Assembly (NCBI RefSeq): GCF_009696575.1
Contig: NZ_VULQ01000002.1
Location: forward strand, 237,926 to 301,925
Source of the DNA: Anaerococcus porci
GTDB lineage: Bacteria; Bacillota; Clostridia; Tissierellales; Peptoniphilaceae
Reading direction: 5' to 3'
Length of the DNA: 64,000 nucleotides
Positions 37,161-44,613 of the stretch are shown here, one piece after another. The notes under the pieces are model-generated. The model was not told the DNA's origin and ran no database searches. It saw nothing but the letters and a program-made list of their open reading frames with translations. The position numbers and the translations under genes were made by a program. Position 1 is the stretch's first letter. Every line of letters begins with the position of its first letter.

Positions 37161-38210
37161 TTAAATAGTCCCAGATGGTGTAGTTGAAACTGCTTTATCT
37201 GCCCCTAACTTAGTAATAACTCTAGCTATTGGAATTTGTTTAAGTGGAAAAGCTCCATCTTCGTTTTTAACAACTTCCCAATTAGCACCTTTCTTTAATT
37301 CTTCATCAGTTGGTGATAGAGAAACCATAGAGCTTTCAGTAAAAGAAATTCCTCTTGGTGCAAAGCAGAATCTGTCTCTTGTGTACAAAGTATCTTCTCC
37401 ACCATTTTTCATTGGGTTTCTATCAGTTTCATATGGTACTTTAGCACCTGCTTTTGTATATTCAAAAGCACCTTGACCAAAGATATATGTTGTATATTCT
37501 CCCTCTTTGCTTACAGGTAGTGAATCATCAATAATAATTGGTCTACCATTAAGATTAGCTAATTGTAAAGGTCTCTCAATTCCTCTAGAATCAGTATATT
37601 TTGCATATTGAATTAAATTTAAATTCTCTAATTGAGTTGATACCGCCGAATTCATAATAGCCGCCGCAAAACTCTTCTTCCTAGACCCGAAAGCTTGTTG
37701 TAAAGCATTATTTAAAGTAACTTGACCAAACACATCCTCTTTATAAGTATGTGTATCAACAAACTTCTTATTTTCTCCCCCAGTCATAGAAAAAATCCCC
37801 TCAATAATAGCTAACAATGAATCTTGTTTTAAATCCGCCCACCAATCTAATAATTGATTAGCTACAGTTCTCATTGGATCATGTCCACCTGTAATATCAA
37901 ACACAAAATCTTTCTCAGTCCAACTGTGAGCTCTACCAATTACAACTCTTTTTTGATAAAAAGTATTTGTAGAATCAGACTTAATATCTGTTTGTCCATC
38001 GTAATTGTCAGCATCTCCAGAAAGAATTCCAGCGATTGGAGTAACAATAATATTTCCCCCAACTTGTTCATCCATTCTAGTTTTTAAATCTGCTCTTTCT
38101 ACAATTGCGGATGAATTAAGTAATTCATTAGTTCTTTCTCTTTCGATTGTATCAACGTATTTTTCAAATACTTCTGCATTAAAATATGTCTTATCAAATA
38201 ATTTAGGCAT
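37161..38210 (-). CDS. Major capsid protein
   Basis: 349 residues; MPKLFDKTYFNAEVFEKYVD, HSWTEKDFVFDITGGHDPMR and NLNGRPIIIDDSLP are typical of the coat proteins in phages with SPP1-type portals. It follows the scaffold gene with a 10-base gap. Forms the HK97-fold shell. Confidence 0.88.
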   Translation of the reverse strand: MPKLFDKTYFNAEVFEKYVDTIERERTNELLNSSAIVERADLKTRMDEQVGGNIIVTPIAGILSGDADNYDGQTDIKSDSTNTFYQKRVVIGRAHSWTEKDFVFDITGGHDPMRTVANQLLDWWADLKQDSLLAIIEGIFSMTGGENKKFVDTHTYKEDVFGQVTLNNALQQAFGSRKKSFAAAIMNSAVSTQLENLNLIQYAKYTDSRGIERPLQLANLNGRPIIIDDSLPVSKEGEYTTYIFGQGAFEYTKAGAKVPYETDRNPMKNGGEDTLYTRDRFCFAPRGISFTESSMVSLSPTDEELKKGANWEVVKNEDGAFPLKQIPIARVITKLGADKAVSTTPSGTI

Positions 38211-38220
38211 CTAAATCCTC

Positions 38221-38787
38221 CTATAAAATACCTTTCTTGTTAGCTTCAAGCATTTCCTCATAAGTCATATCTTTTAATTCCTTTTCTCCTATAGATCCAG
38301 ACTTACCCATGCTTCTTTGCTTTGGTTCTTCCTCAGTTTTAAATAGGTATGAATCACTTTCTTTTAGCCCCTCAATTTGTGCCTTTAAATCATCATTTAA
38401 GTTTTTAGAATCCTTTAGACTATCAATATCAAGTAAAGCCTTAGCTGCCTTTAAGTTTCTACTACCAGCATTAACCAAGCCTAAATCTATAGCATTATTT
38501 AAAGTTATATTGTCCATATCCTCTTTAGCTTTGATTTGTGCCTGTTCATACTTGTTTTTATATTCTTCAGCACTTGCCTTAATTGATTCAATATCCATAT
38601 CCTTAAACGCTTCTATCTGCTCATTTGCACTTGCAACTTGATTTTTAAAATTTTCATTTTCAGTTTTTAAAGTTTCAAAGTTATTTTTAAGTTGGTTATA
38701 ATCTTCAACTTCTTTTCCTCTTAACTTAAAAACTGCCGCTATCTGTTCATCATTTAAACCTATCTCTTTTAATTCTTCCGTCTTCAT
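38221..38787 (-). CDS. Scaffold protein
   Basis: 188 residues, almost wholly charged alpha-helix (EELKEIGLNDEQIAAVFKLR, long coiled coil, then MGKSGSIGEKELKDMTYEEM). Phage minor structural GP20/scaffold type, directly before the capsid gene. RBS AAAGGAGATG. Confidence 0.85.
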   Translation of the reverse strand: MKTEELKEIGLNDEQIAAVFKLRGKEVEDYNQLKNNFETLKTENENFKNQVASANEQIEAFKDMDIESIKASAEEYKNKYEQAQIKAKEDMDNITLNNAIDLGLVNAGSRNLKAAKALLDIDSLKDSKNLNDDLKAQIEGLKESDSYLFKTEEEPKQRSMGKSGSIGEKELKDMTYEEMLEANKKGIL

Positions 38788-38868
38788 AAAACATCTCCTT
38801 TTAAGCTTTTTAAGTCGTTGCTCTGACTTAGATATTTGTTTTTTTGCATTTTAGGTCTGCTTTGACCA

Positions 38869-38952
38869 TGGTGGGAAGAGTGGGATTCGAACCCACGAAA
38901 GCTAAGCTGACGGTTTTACAGACCGTCCCGTTTTCCACTTCGGTATCTTCCC
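38869..38952 (-). tRNA. tRNA-Tyr(GTA), prophage-encoded
   Basis: 84 nt with encoded CCA. Acceptor GGGAAGA/TCTTCCC, discriminator A, anticodon loop CTGTAAA (GTA), a long class II variable arm and a standard T-arm (GTGGGTTCGAATCCCAC). Lies between a terminator and the scaffold gene, far from the host tRNA array. Confidence 0.93.
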
Positions 38953-38953
38953 A

Positions 38954-38985
38954 TAAAAAAAGGAAGCCCGAAAGCTTCCTAATTT
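38954..38985 (-). terminator. Terminator of cassette B, abutting tRNA-Tyr
   Basis: Minus strand: AGGAAGCTTTCGGGCTTCCT then seven T, ending one or two bases before the tRNA 5' end. No promoter fits between it and the tRNA. Confidence 0.85.
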
Positions 38986-38997
38986 AATATTATTCAA

Positions 38998-39924
38998 TTA
39001 ATTTCTAATCATTCTTTTAAAATCTCCATACACACAATCAAAATTCCAGCCCTCAAGACTATTAATACTTAAACTTCTGCACTTATTATTAAGAAATCCA
39101 AATTCAACATATCTTTCAGAAATAATTTCAGTCATGTCGCCTTTCATCTTATCATCAATACCCATTCTTTGAATGAGAAAATATAAACATTTTAATCTTT
39201 CTACCTTTTGTAAAATTTCAACATCCTTTACTTTGATTTTCTTTTCTCCTATAGGAATACTTGGATCATTAAAATAATCATCTATTTCACATTTCATTTC
39301 CCCAGGTATATTATGCTTTTTTGTTAGCTCATAAACATCATCATAATAAAGAATATTTATTCTTCTTGTTGCTTTTGAAATAAAATTATTCTCTTCTCTA
39401 AAATCTTCAAGAGATCTACCTTGAAGTAACAAACCTAAACCATCTCTTTTAATTGTCCAATTTAAAGAATCTCTACTTTGTCCAGTTAAATAAACTATAT
39501 CTCTTACAGTCATAACAGGTTTACCCTTGTAAGTTTTCTTTTCTAGCTTATAAGGTTCTAGTTCTAGTTGTTCGCCATCTATTTCATATTTGCCAGTCTT
39601 TCTTATACTTGGTAACACTTCATCAGTTACCCAATCAGTGAATTTTTCTGCTTCTGGTTTTCTAGATTTAAAAGATAATTTATATACTCCACTTTCAGTT
39701 AAAAAACTACGTCCAGATGGTGGAATATTCAAATTGTTTGTTGAACCAACATCTGATTTTTTTATTTTTATAACTTGATTTTCATTAAAATTTCTTATAT
39801 GGTATCTAACTGTTTCTTCTTTCATATCCAAACAGTTTCCAACATCATAAGGATTAAAAAGTACTTTGTCATTATATTTTATTATCTCAACATCATTACT
39901 ATTATATTTCATTAAATTTAACAT
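38998..39924 (-). CDS. Antirepressor B: BRO-N domain plus shared C-terminal domain
   Basis: 308 residues. BRO-N domain about 8-115 (VLFNPYDVGNCLDMKEETVR, SFKSRKPEAEKFTDWVTDEV LP). From about residue 122 (ELEPYKLEKKTYKGKPVMTV) it is paralogous to antirepressor A: RSLSINSLEGWNF, MTEIISERYVEFGFLNNKC. So the same C-terminal domain is joined to ORF6N in one copy and BRO-N in the other. Part of an RHH-antirepressor cassette placed between MuF and scaffold genes. RBS AAAGGAGTAT. Confidence 0.85.
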   Translation of the reverse strand: MLNLMKYNSNDVEIIKYNDKVLFNPYDVGNCLDMKEETVRYHIRNFNENQVIKIKKSDVGSTNNLNIPPSGRSFLTESGVYKLSFKSRKPEAEKFTDWVTDEVLPSIRKTGKYEIDGEQLELEPYKLEKKTYKGKPVMTVRDIVYLTGQSRDSLNWTIKRDGLGLLLQGRSLEDFREENNFISKATRRINILYYDDVYELTKKHNIPGEMKCEIDDYFNDPSIPIGEKKIKVKDVEILQKVERLKCLYFLIQRMGIDDKMKGDMTEIISERYVEFGFLNNKCRSLSINSLEGWNFDCVYGDFKRMIRN

Positions 39925-39956
39925 TTTATACTCCTTTATTTTTGATATTAAAGTAG

Positions 39957-40020
39957 TATAATAACAATGAGTGGTTATTATTACACTACTTTGCTCCGTG
40001 TTTGCCCACGGGGCTTTTTT
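39957..40020 (+). ncRNA. Candidate antisense RNA in the antirepressor B leader
   Basis: Plus-strand TATAAT (39957-39962), hairpin AGTGGTTATTATTACACT (39970-39987) and terminator GCTCCGTGTTTGCCCACGGGGC then six T (39993-40020). The -35 is weak. The RNA would lie opposite the antirepressor leader, as at 18705-18790, although the sequences differ. Confidence 0.5.
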
Positions 40021-40021
40021 A

Positions 40022-40219
40022 TTACTTATTTTTATCTTCTAATTGGTTATATTGTATGTCAATTCCATTTCTCAGTACTTCAGATTTATTCATCTTTGTA
40101 ATTTTAGATATTTTTTTCAACTTTCCGTTATCCGTTTTTGAGATTCTGAATTTTATTTGTATATCTTTAGGTTCATCTCCAACTATTGGTCTACCCATTT
40201 TCTTTTTTTCTTTACTCAC
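40022..40219 (-). CDS. RHH (Arc/Mnt-like) DNA-binding protein B
   Basis: 65 residues from GTG 40219, chosen to match the MKDKKKMGRP start of copy A (here VSKEKKKMGRP); ATG at 40198 is an alternative. IQIKFRISKTDNGKLKKISK and SEVLRNGIDIQYNQ form the RHH. Likely represses the promoter at 40507-40535. Confidence 0.78.
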   Translation of the reverse strand: MSKEKKKMGRPIVGDEPKDIQIKFRISKTDNGKLKKISKITKMNKSEVLRNGIDIQYNQLEDKNK

Positions 40220-40311
40220 ATAATGCCTTGCCTTTCTCTCGCTCTTAAAGTAAAATGTAAGTATCAACAGGGGAGCGAGTCCCCGTTGGTACTTTAGAAG
40301 TTTTAGAAGTT

Positions 40312-40452
40312 TTACTTATTTAGTAAAGCTTCTATTTTTTTGATTGCTTCTTCAAGATTTTTACTTTCTTTTAAAATTTCAAGTATCTTTCTTGTTTGAT
40401 TTTCTTCCACAACCTCTTTTAGAAGTTCGCTTGTATTCATATCTTCGTCCAT
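40312..40452 (-). CDS. Micropeptide B1, ESKxLEEA type, 46 residues
   Basis: MDEDMNTSELLKEVVEENQT then ...LEILKESKNLEEAIKKIEAL. First gene after the cassette B promoter, RBS AAGGAGAAAAT. Paralogous to A1 and A2. A hairpin with GGGGACTCGCTCCCC separates it from the RHH gene, as a GGGGCTTAGCCCC hairpin does in cassette A. Confidence 0.65.
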   Translation of the reverse strand: MDEDMNTSELLKEVVEENQTRKILEILKESKNLEEAIKKIEALLNK

Positions 40453-40506
40453 ATTTTCTCCTTTCTCTCGCTCGTATTCAATAAGTTAATTTCTTATTGT
40501 AATTAT

Positions 40507-40535
40507 ATTATACATTATGTACCCACATAAGTCAA
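40507..40535 (-). promoter_or_regulatory. Promoter of the RHH-antirepressor cassette B
   Basis: TTGACT (40535-40530), 17-bp spacer, TATAAT (40512-40507), followed by ATAATTA; near-copy of 19264-19292. Confidence 0.75.
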
Positions 40536-40595
40536 GAAAATAATTAAATATTCCTTTTAATTAATGTATAATAGACTAAAAAAGGAGTTAAAGTT

Positions 40596-40955
40596 ATGTA
40601 CCTATCCAAAAACTCTAAAAAGATTCTTAAAGAGTTAAAGAAAATGAATACTACTGATATAATACATTCAGACAAATTCTTGAAAAACAAAGTAATATCC
40701 ACATTTGATATTAATGAACTATTAATCAATCTTAAATTTCTTGATGATTTAGGCTTAATAAAATACAAACCATACGTATCTGGAGACTTTATGGTAAAAA
40801 TCACTAAATATGGTTTAGACTATGAAAATATTAAGCGTTACGAAAGGTTTAAGTTTTTCAAACATTCAATCTTAACCCCGATTCTAGTTTCTTTTATAAC
40901 AACAATTCTAACTACTTTTGTTATAAAATATATAACAGAAGGACATTGGTTATAA
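40596..40955 (+). CDS. Winged-helix-like protein with C-terminal membrane segment
   Basis: 119 residues, plus strand, RBS AAAAAGGAG, TATAAT near 40567. Residues 1-80 resemble a small winged helix (INLKFLDDLGLIKYKPYVSG, DFMVKITKYGLDYEN), then a span (ILTPILVSFITTILTTFVI). The winged-helix part recalls the YjcQ-like protein at 41109-41435. Isolated opposite-strand gene in the late operon, probably expressed in the lysogen; function unknown. Confidence 0.72.
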   Translation: MYLSKNSKKILKELKKMNTTDIIHSDKFLKNKVISTFDINELLINLKFLDDLGLIKYKPYVSGDFMVKITKYGLDYENIKRYERFKFFKHSILTPILVSFITTILTTFVIKYITEGHWL

Positions 40956-41046
40956 GGCTTGTGAAAATTGACACCACTATTGGTATAACTATATTCTCAT
41001 CTATTTCTTCTATTCTCTCTTTGATTTTTTCTTCGTCCTTATACAT
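40921..41046 (-). CDS. 41-residue membrane peptide, convergent overlap
   Basis: MYKDEEKIKERIEEIDENIV then a hydrophobic stretch ending NVLLLYIL. RBS AGGAGATATT. Its last 35 bases are antisense to the end of 40596-40955, and both strands encode membrane segments there. Plausible but unproven. Confidence 0.5.
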   Translation of the reverse strand: MYKDEEKIKERIEEIDENIVIPIVVSIFTSLITNVLLLYIL

Positions 41047-41063
41047 ATAATATCTCCTATAAT

Positions 41064-41097
41064 TAAAAAGCACATCTAACAATTGCTAGTGTGCTTA
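41064..41097 (-). terminator. Terminator after the YjcQ-like gene
   Basis: Minus strand: AAGCACACTAGC...TAGATGTGCTT then TTTAATT. Confidence 0.75.
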
Positions 41098-41108
41098 ATT
41101 TAATATTT

Positions 41109-41435
41109 CTATACTCCAGGAATCATTTCATTAATTCCCTTAGCTGCTTTTTGAATTCTTTTAAAAATAGTATTAGTTTCTAAATATTCTAAACCCTTTA
41201 AAGTTATTTTAGTTTTATCTAAATTAGTAACTACAAAATCTCCGTCCACGTAATATTTAATAGATAATCCTTTAATATAGCCAGCATCATATAACATTTC
41301 AAGAAGATTGTTTCTTCTGATTTCTGTAATACCTAGTGTACTAGCTGATATTAAGTCTGGATCAAAATATTCTTCGTCAAGCGATTTATTTAAAGATGTT
41401 AGAATTTTTAGTATTATTTTAAAGTTTTCAATCAT
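41109..41435 (-). CDS. YjcQ-like winged-helix protein
   Basis: 108 residues: MIENFKIILKILTSLNKSLD, TEIRRNNLLEMLYDAGYIKG, KITLKGLEYLETNTIFKRIQ. Matches the YjcQ-type phage proteins, with a winged-helix fold. Starts one base after the stop of 41437-41652. Function unknown. Confidence 0.72.
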   Translation of the reverse strand: MIENFKIILKILTSLNKSLDEEYFDPDLISASTLGITEIRRNNLLEMLYDAGYIKGLSIKYYVDGDFVVTNLDKTKITLKGLEYLETNTIFKRIQKAAKGINEMIPGV

Positions 41436-41436
41436 A

Positions 41437-41652
41437 TCAATCTACCACCTCTATATTTATGATATCAGGTGTATTAATATCGTAATATCTTTTTGGGGTT
41501 TCTAAGCTTATACTTTCTATTTCAGGATCATTATCACCTGCTGGTGTGTATATAGAATAAACTCCAGTAAATACATTTTGATTTTTAGTAATAACTCTTA
41601 TTTTTTTATTAGAATATTTTTTAAGATTTTCTAATCCTGTATATTTGTTCAT
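41437..41652 (-). CDS. Sm-like small protein, candidate partner or immunity of MuF toxin
   Basis: 71 residues: NKKIRVITKNQNVFTGVYSI and DPEIESISLETPKRYYDINT suggest a small beta-barrel (Sm-like). Start overlaps the MuF stop by four bases. Because it directly follows a MuF gene with a toxin-like C-terminus, an immunity or accessory role is possible; that is inference. Confidence 0.6.
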   Translation of the reverse strand: MNKYTGLENLKKYSNKKIRVITKNQNVFTGVYSIYTPAGDNDPEIESISLETPKRYYDINTPDIINIEVVD

Positions 41653-43250
41653 CTTCTTAATTCCTTGAATTCTCTTAATGTTGGGACTATATGATATCCA
41701 TTTTTAGAATAATGTATTATTGCCCTCATTGTAGTAACTACATTACCTTCTCTATTAATACAGTATCCATCAAGTCTATTATCCTCAATTAATTCAGTCA
41801 ATTGAGATTTATCTCTTCTAATAAATTCTCCACTGCCCCTGTTTTCTTTATAGACTAATTCTATTTCTTCAATAGTATTTTTAAATTGAGACTTCTTTTT
41901 GATGTTTTCCATATTATTTAAATGGTTCTCTTGTTTTCCGACTTTTAATTTATCAAAGTCTTTATTCTCTTTTATATATTTTCTAAGAGGTCTATCTTTT
42001 AAGTATATATCTAAATTCTTTTTATCAGACCCTAGATTATAAATCTCGTTGGCTTTCTTTTGTGCTTTTTTAGCCGCCCAGACTTCCTTACTTGCCTTAC
42101 TCCTATTATACCCATATTTAGCTAAATTATAAGGCTTAGCCCTTAAATTACCAGCCTTATTAAAATCTTTATAAAGTTGTCTTTGCCTTTGTAACCTTAC
42201 TTGTGCAATCAGCCTACTTTCATCATCTCCAAGCCTTTCATACATCATAACCCTATGCTTATATTTTCTTATAGCTCTTTCAATCTGTCTTTGCTTTTGG
42301 GTTGCTTCATAATAAGTATATTCCTTTCCATCAAACTCAAAAGGCTCTGGATCTATATCGTCAAGCATTTCTTTAGTCCACTCTTTTTCTGATATCCCCT
42401 CAAAGAATGGATACCAATTATGCCTGCAATTTGCACCCATAAATCCAGTAACTTCTCCATATCCAATATCATCTAAGCTTAAATACTTACTATTCTCACC
42501 CGATATAGAAACAACTTGCCCTTGCCATACCGCATGGCTTGGTCTAGCTCCAGCATGAGCCGATATCTCCATCAAATCTTGCCCCATATCCTTTGCATTA
42601 TCCATAGATATCTCACCCGTCATTTGATTTAAAGTAGTTCTTACAATCATCTTACTTGCTGATTCTAATGTATAATTACGTCCACTCCCCATATAATTAA
42701 TAGACTTAATACCTGAATTAGAAATATCATTTACTAACCCTCTAACCACTTGCTCACGACTAAAAGCACCACTTGATACCTTAAAAACCGCTTGATTTAA
42801 TGTTTTTCGATAAAAATCATTTAACAGTATATCCTCACCATTAACTACAACCCCAAGCGACTTAGTAATATTCCCATTACCTTCTATAAGCCTATCCCTA
42901 GCAACATTTACAGTATTTTCAACATTCCTATTCTTACTATAATCCACCATCTCTTTATTAGCTAACCTATAAGCCTTTTGTTCATCCTCATAGTGTTTAA
43001 TAGCTGATATATCAATAATATTATTAAGCTCTCCATCAATTTCTTCAAGCCTATCTTCAATTAAACTTTCAATTTCACTTGTAGTATATCCATTCTGAAT
43101 TAAAACTTCTGCTTGCCTTTGGGCTGTCGCCGTTAAATACCCATTCTTACTTATCCTATTTGCTATATCTTCAATTATTTCATCTTCTAAATCTTGGTAT
43201 AACTCTATTAAATTATCAGTTACTCTTCCCATATATTCTGGACTAAGCAT
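41649..43250 (-). CDS. MuF-type minor head protein with Ntox50-like C-terminal toxin domain
   Basis: 533 residues. The first about 330 are a minor capsid protein 2/MuF domain (VNDISNSGIKSINYMGSGRN, HAGARPSHAVWQGQ, FMGANCRHNWYPFFEGISEK). A basic linker follows, then a domain from about 435: KQENHLNNM, IRRDKSQLTELI, and TTMRAIIHYSKNGYHIVP at the end. KQ-x-x-H ... IHYSKNG-x-HIVP is the signature of the polymorphic toxin type 50 (Ntox50) RNase-like domain. Packaged with the head, it could be delivered on infection. Start overlaps the portal stop. Confidence 0.82.
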   Translation of the reverse strand: MLSPEYMGRVTDNLIELYQDLEDEIIEDIANRISKNGYLTATAQRQAEVLIQNGYTTSEIESLIEDRLEEIDGELNNIIDISAIKHYEDEQKAYRLANKEMVDYSKNRNVENTVNVARDRLIEGNGNITKSLGVVVNGEDILLNDFYRKTLNQAVFKVSSGAFSREQVVRGLVNDISNSGIKSINYMGSGRNYTLESASKMIVRTTLNQMTGEISMDNAKDMGQDLMEISAHAGARPSHAVWQGQVVSISGENSKYLSLDDIGYGEVTGFMGANCRHNWYPFFEGISEKEWTKEMLDDIDPEPFEFDGKEYTYYEATQKQRQIERAIRKYKHRVMMYERLGDDESRLIAQVRLQRQRQLYKDFNKAGNLRAKPYNLAKYGYNRSKASKEVWAAKKAQKKANEIYNLGSDKKNLDIYLKDRPLRKYIKENKDFDKLKVGKQENHLNNMENIKKKSQFKNTIEEIELVYKENRGSGEFIRRDKSQLTELIEDNRLDGYCINREGNVVTTMRAIIHYSKNGYHIVPTLREFKELRR

Positions 43251-44605
43251 TATTCTTCCTCAGCTATATCATCTCTATTTTCAGTAACATTCGCCTGAAT
43301 TTCCCCTAACTCATCATCAGTTACACCATATCTCCATTTAAGATATGCTTCAGGCTTAAGAATTCCTGCTGCCACTTCTTGAAGCCTTATTTTTTGTTCT
43401 GTTTCAGAATCAACTACAAGACTATCGTCAAAATCAAAGGATACTTGGCAATTATCCTTAAATGGAATTGATAATTCCTTAAACCAATATTTTAATATAT
43501 CAACAAAATCTTCAAGACACCTTGCTAATTCATTTTGTATATCTTTTACTGTGGAATATGATCTTTGCTGACTTGTATTAATTTCAGTTGCTGTTTTTGC
43601 AGTAAATTCTACATCAGAAAGTGTTCCATAGGCAAGTCCACAAATAAATTCAATCTTTCTAATTATTCCATTTAAACCATTGAAAAGAGATGAATCCCTA
43701 ATTGCAGGACTAAATACATTATAGAAATCTTTGTTACCTGAACCCATATCTAATCCTAAATTTCTAAATAATCTTTCTTTTCCAACTGGAAGTTGATCAG
43801 TATTTTTAAGGGCTGTTATATCCGCATCTATTGCAAGCTCACTGCCCTCATACTCCCACATTATCCTTTGATATTGCTCGTCTGCATCTTGGATTAAAGA
43901 TAAAGCTCTAGCAAAGCAAGATATACCCTCATTAGAATCTAGATCTAAATTATTAGCCTGAGGATTTTTGAAATATGAAAATAAAGGTCTATCCGATTCT
44001 ACAATCATTTCATCTGCCATATCTGCCCACTCATCTATTAGGTTTAAATTAACCTTATCGCCCAAAGTTTCAGCAGTATTAGACATATAGGCAGTATTGG
44101 TTATTATATATTTATCATCAATTTGATGTTCTTCTAATCTTGTAAAATATATATCTTTATCTTTCTTATCTTTTTTCTTAATCCTGTCTATAAAAACAAT
44201 GTGGTTGATGTCTCCAAAGCTTGTAAACCCTAAGATTATAAACTTATTAGCAGGTACTATATCAATATCAATAAGCTTTTTTGAATAGTCTTCTACATAA
44301 GGTTTTATGATAATTCCACCTAAGGCTAATCCATATTCAGTAAACTTTCTAATATGTCTTATAAATCTTTGATAAATCAAATCAATGCTCTCATCATCTA
44401 CCTTTGTTTCAAGCTCCATTGTTACAAGTCTTGCAAGCTCGCTTGATATAGATGCACACAAATTCAAAGATTGGGACTTATCAATATCATAATCATTTTT
44501 TAACCAATATGGCTCTCCATGATAGCAATCAAGCCAAATCTTATAATTATTGTCAATGTTATTAGAAAGACTACCCAGCCTTTCTCTAATTTCTCTATCT
44601 AACAT
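43250..44605 (-). CDS. Portal protein (SPP1-like)
   Basis: 451 residues. GIIIKPYVEDYSKKLIDIDI, IVPANKFIILGFTSFGDINH and FEFICGLAYGTLSD-type region typical of SPP1 gp6-like portals; acidic C-terminus. Forms the dodecameric vertex through which DNA enters. Confidence 0.9.
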   Translation of the reverse strand: MLDREIRERLGSLSNNIDNNYKIWLDCYHGEPYWLKNDYDIDKSQSLNLCASISSELARLVTMELETKVDDESIDLIYQRFIRHIRKFTEYGLALGGIIIKPYVEDYSKKLIDIDIVPANKFIILGFTSFGDINHIVFIDRIKKKDKKDKDIYFTRLEEHQIDDKYIITNTAYMSNTAETLGDKVNLNLIDEWADMADEMIVESDRPLFSYFKNPQANNLDLDSNEGISCFARALSLIQDADEQYQRIMWEYEGSELAIDADITALKNTDQLPVGKERLFRNLGLDMGSGNKDFYNVFSPAIRDSSLFNGLNGIIRKIEFICGLAYGTLSDVEFTAKTATEINTSQQRSYSTVKDIQNELARCLEDFVDILKYWFKELSIPFKDNCQVSFDFDDSLVVDSETEQKIRLQEVAAGILKPEAYLKWRYGVTDDELGEIQANVTENRDDIAEEE

Positions 44606-44613
44606 ATAAACTC

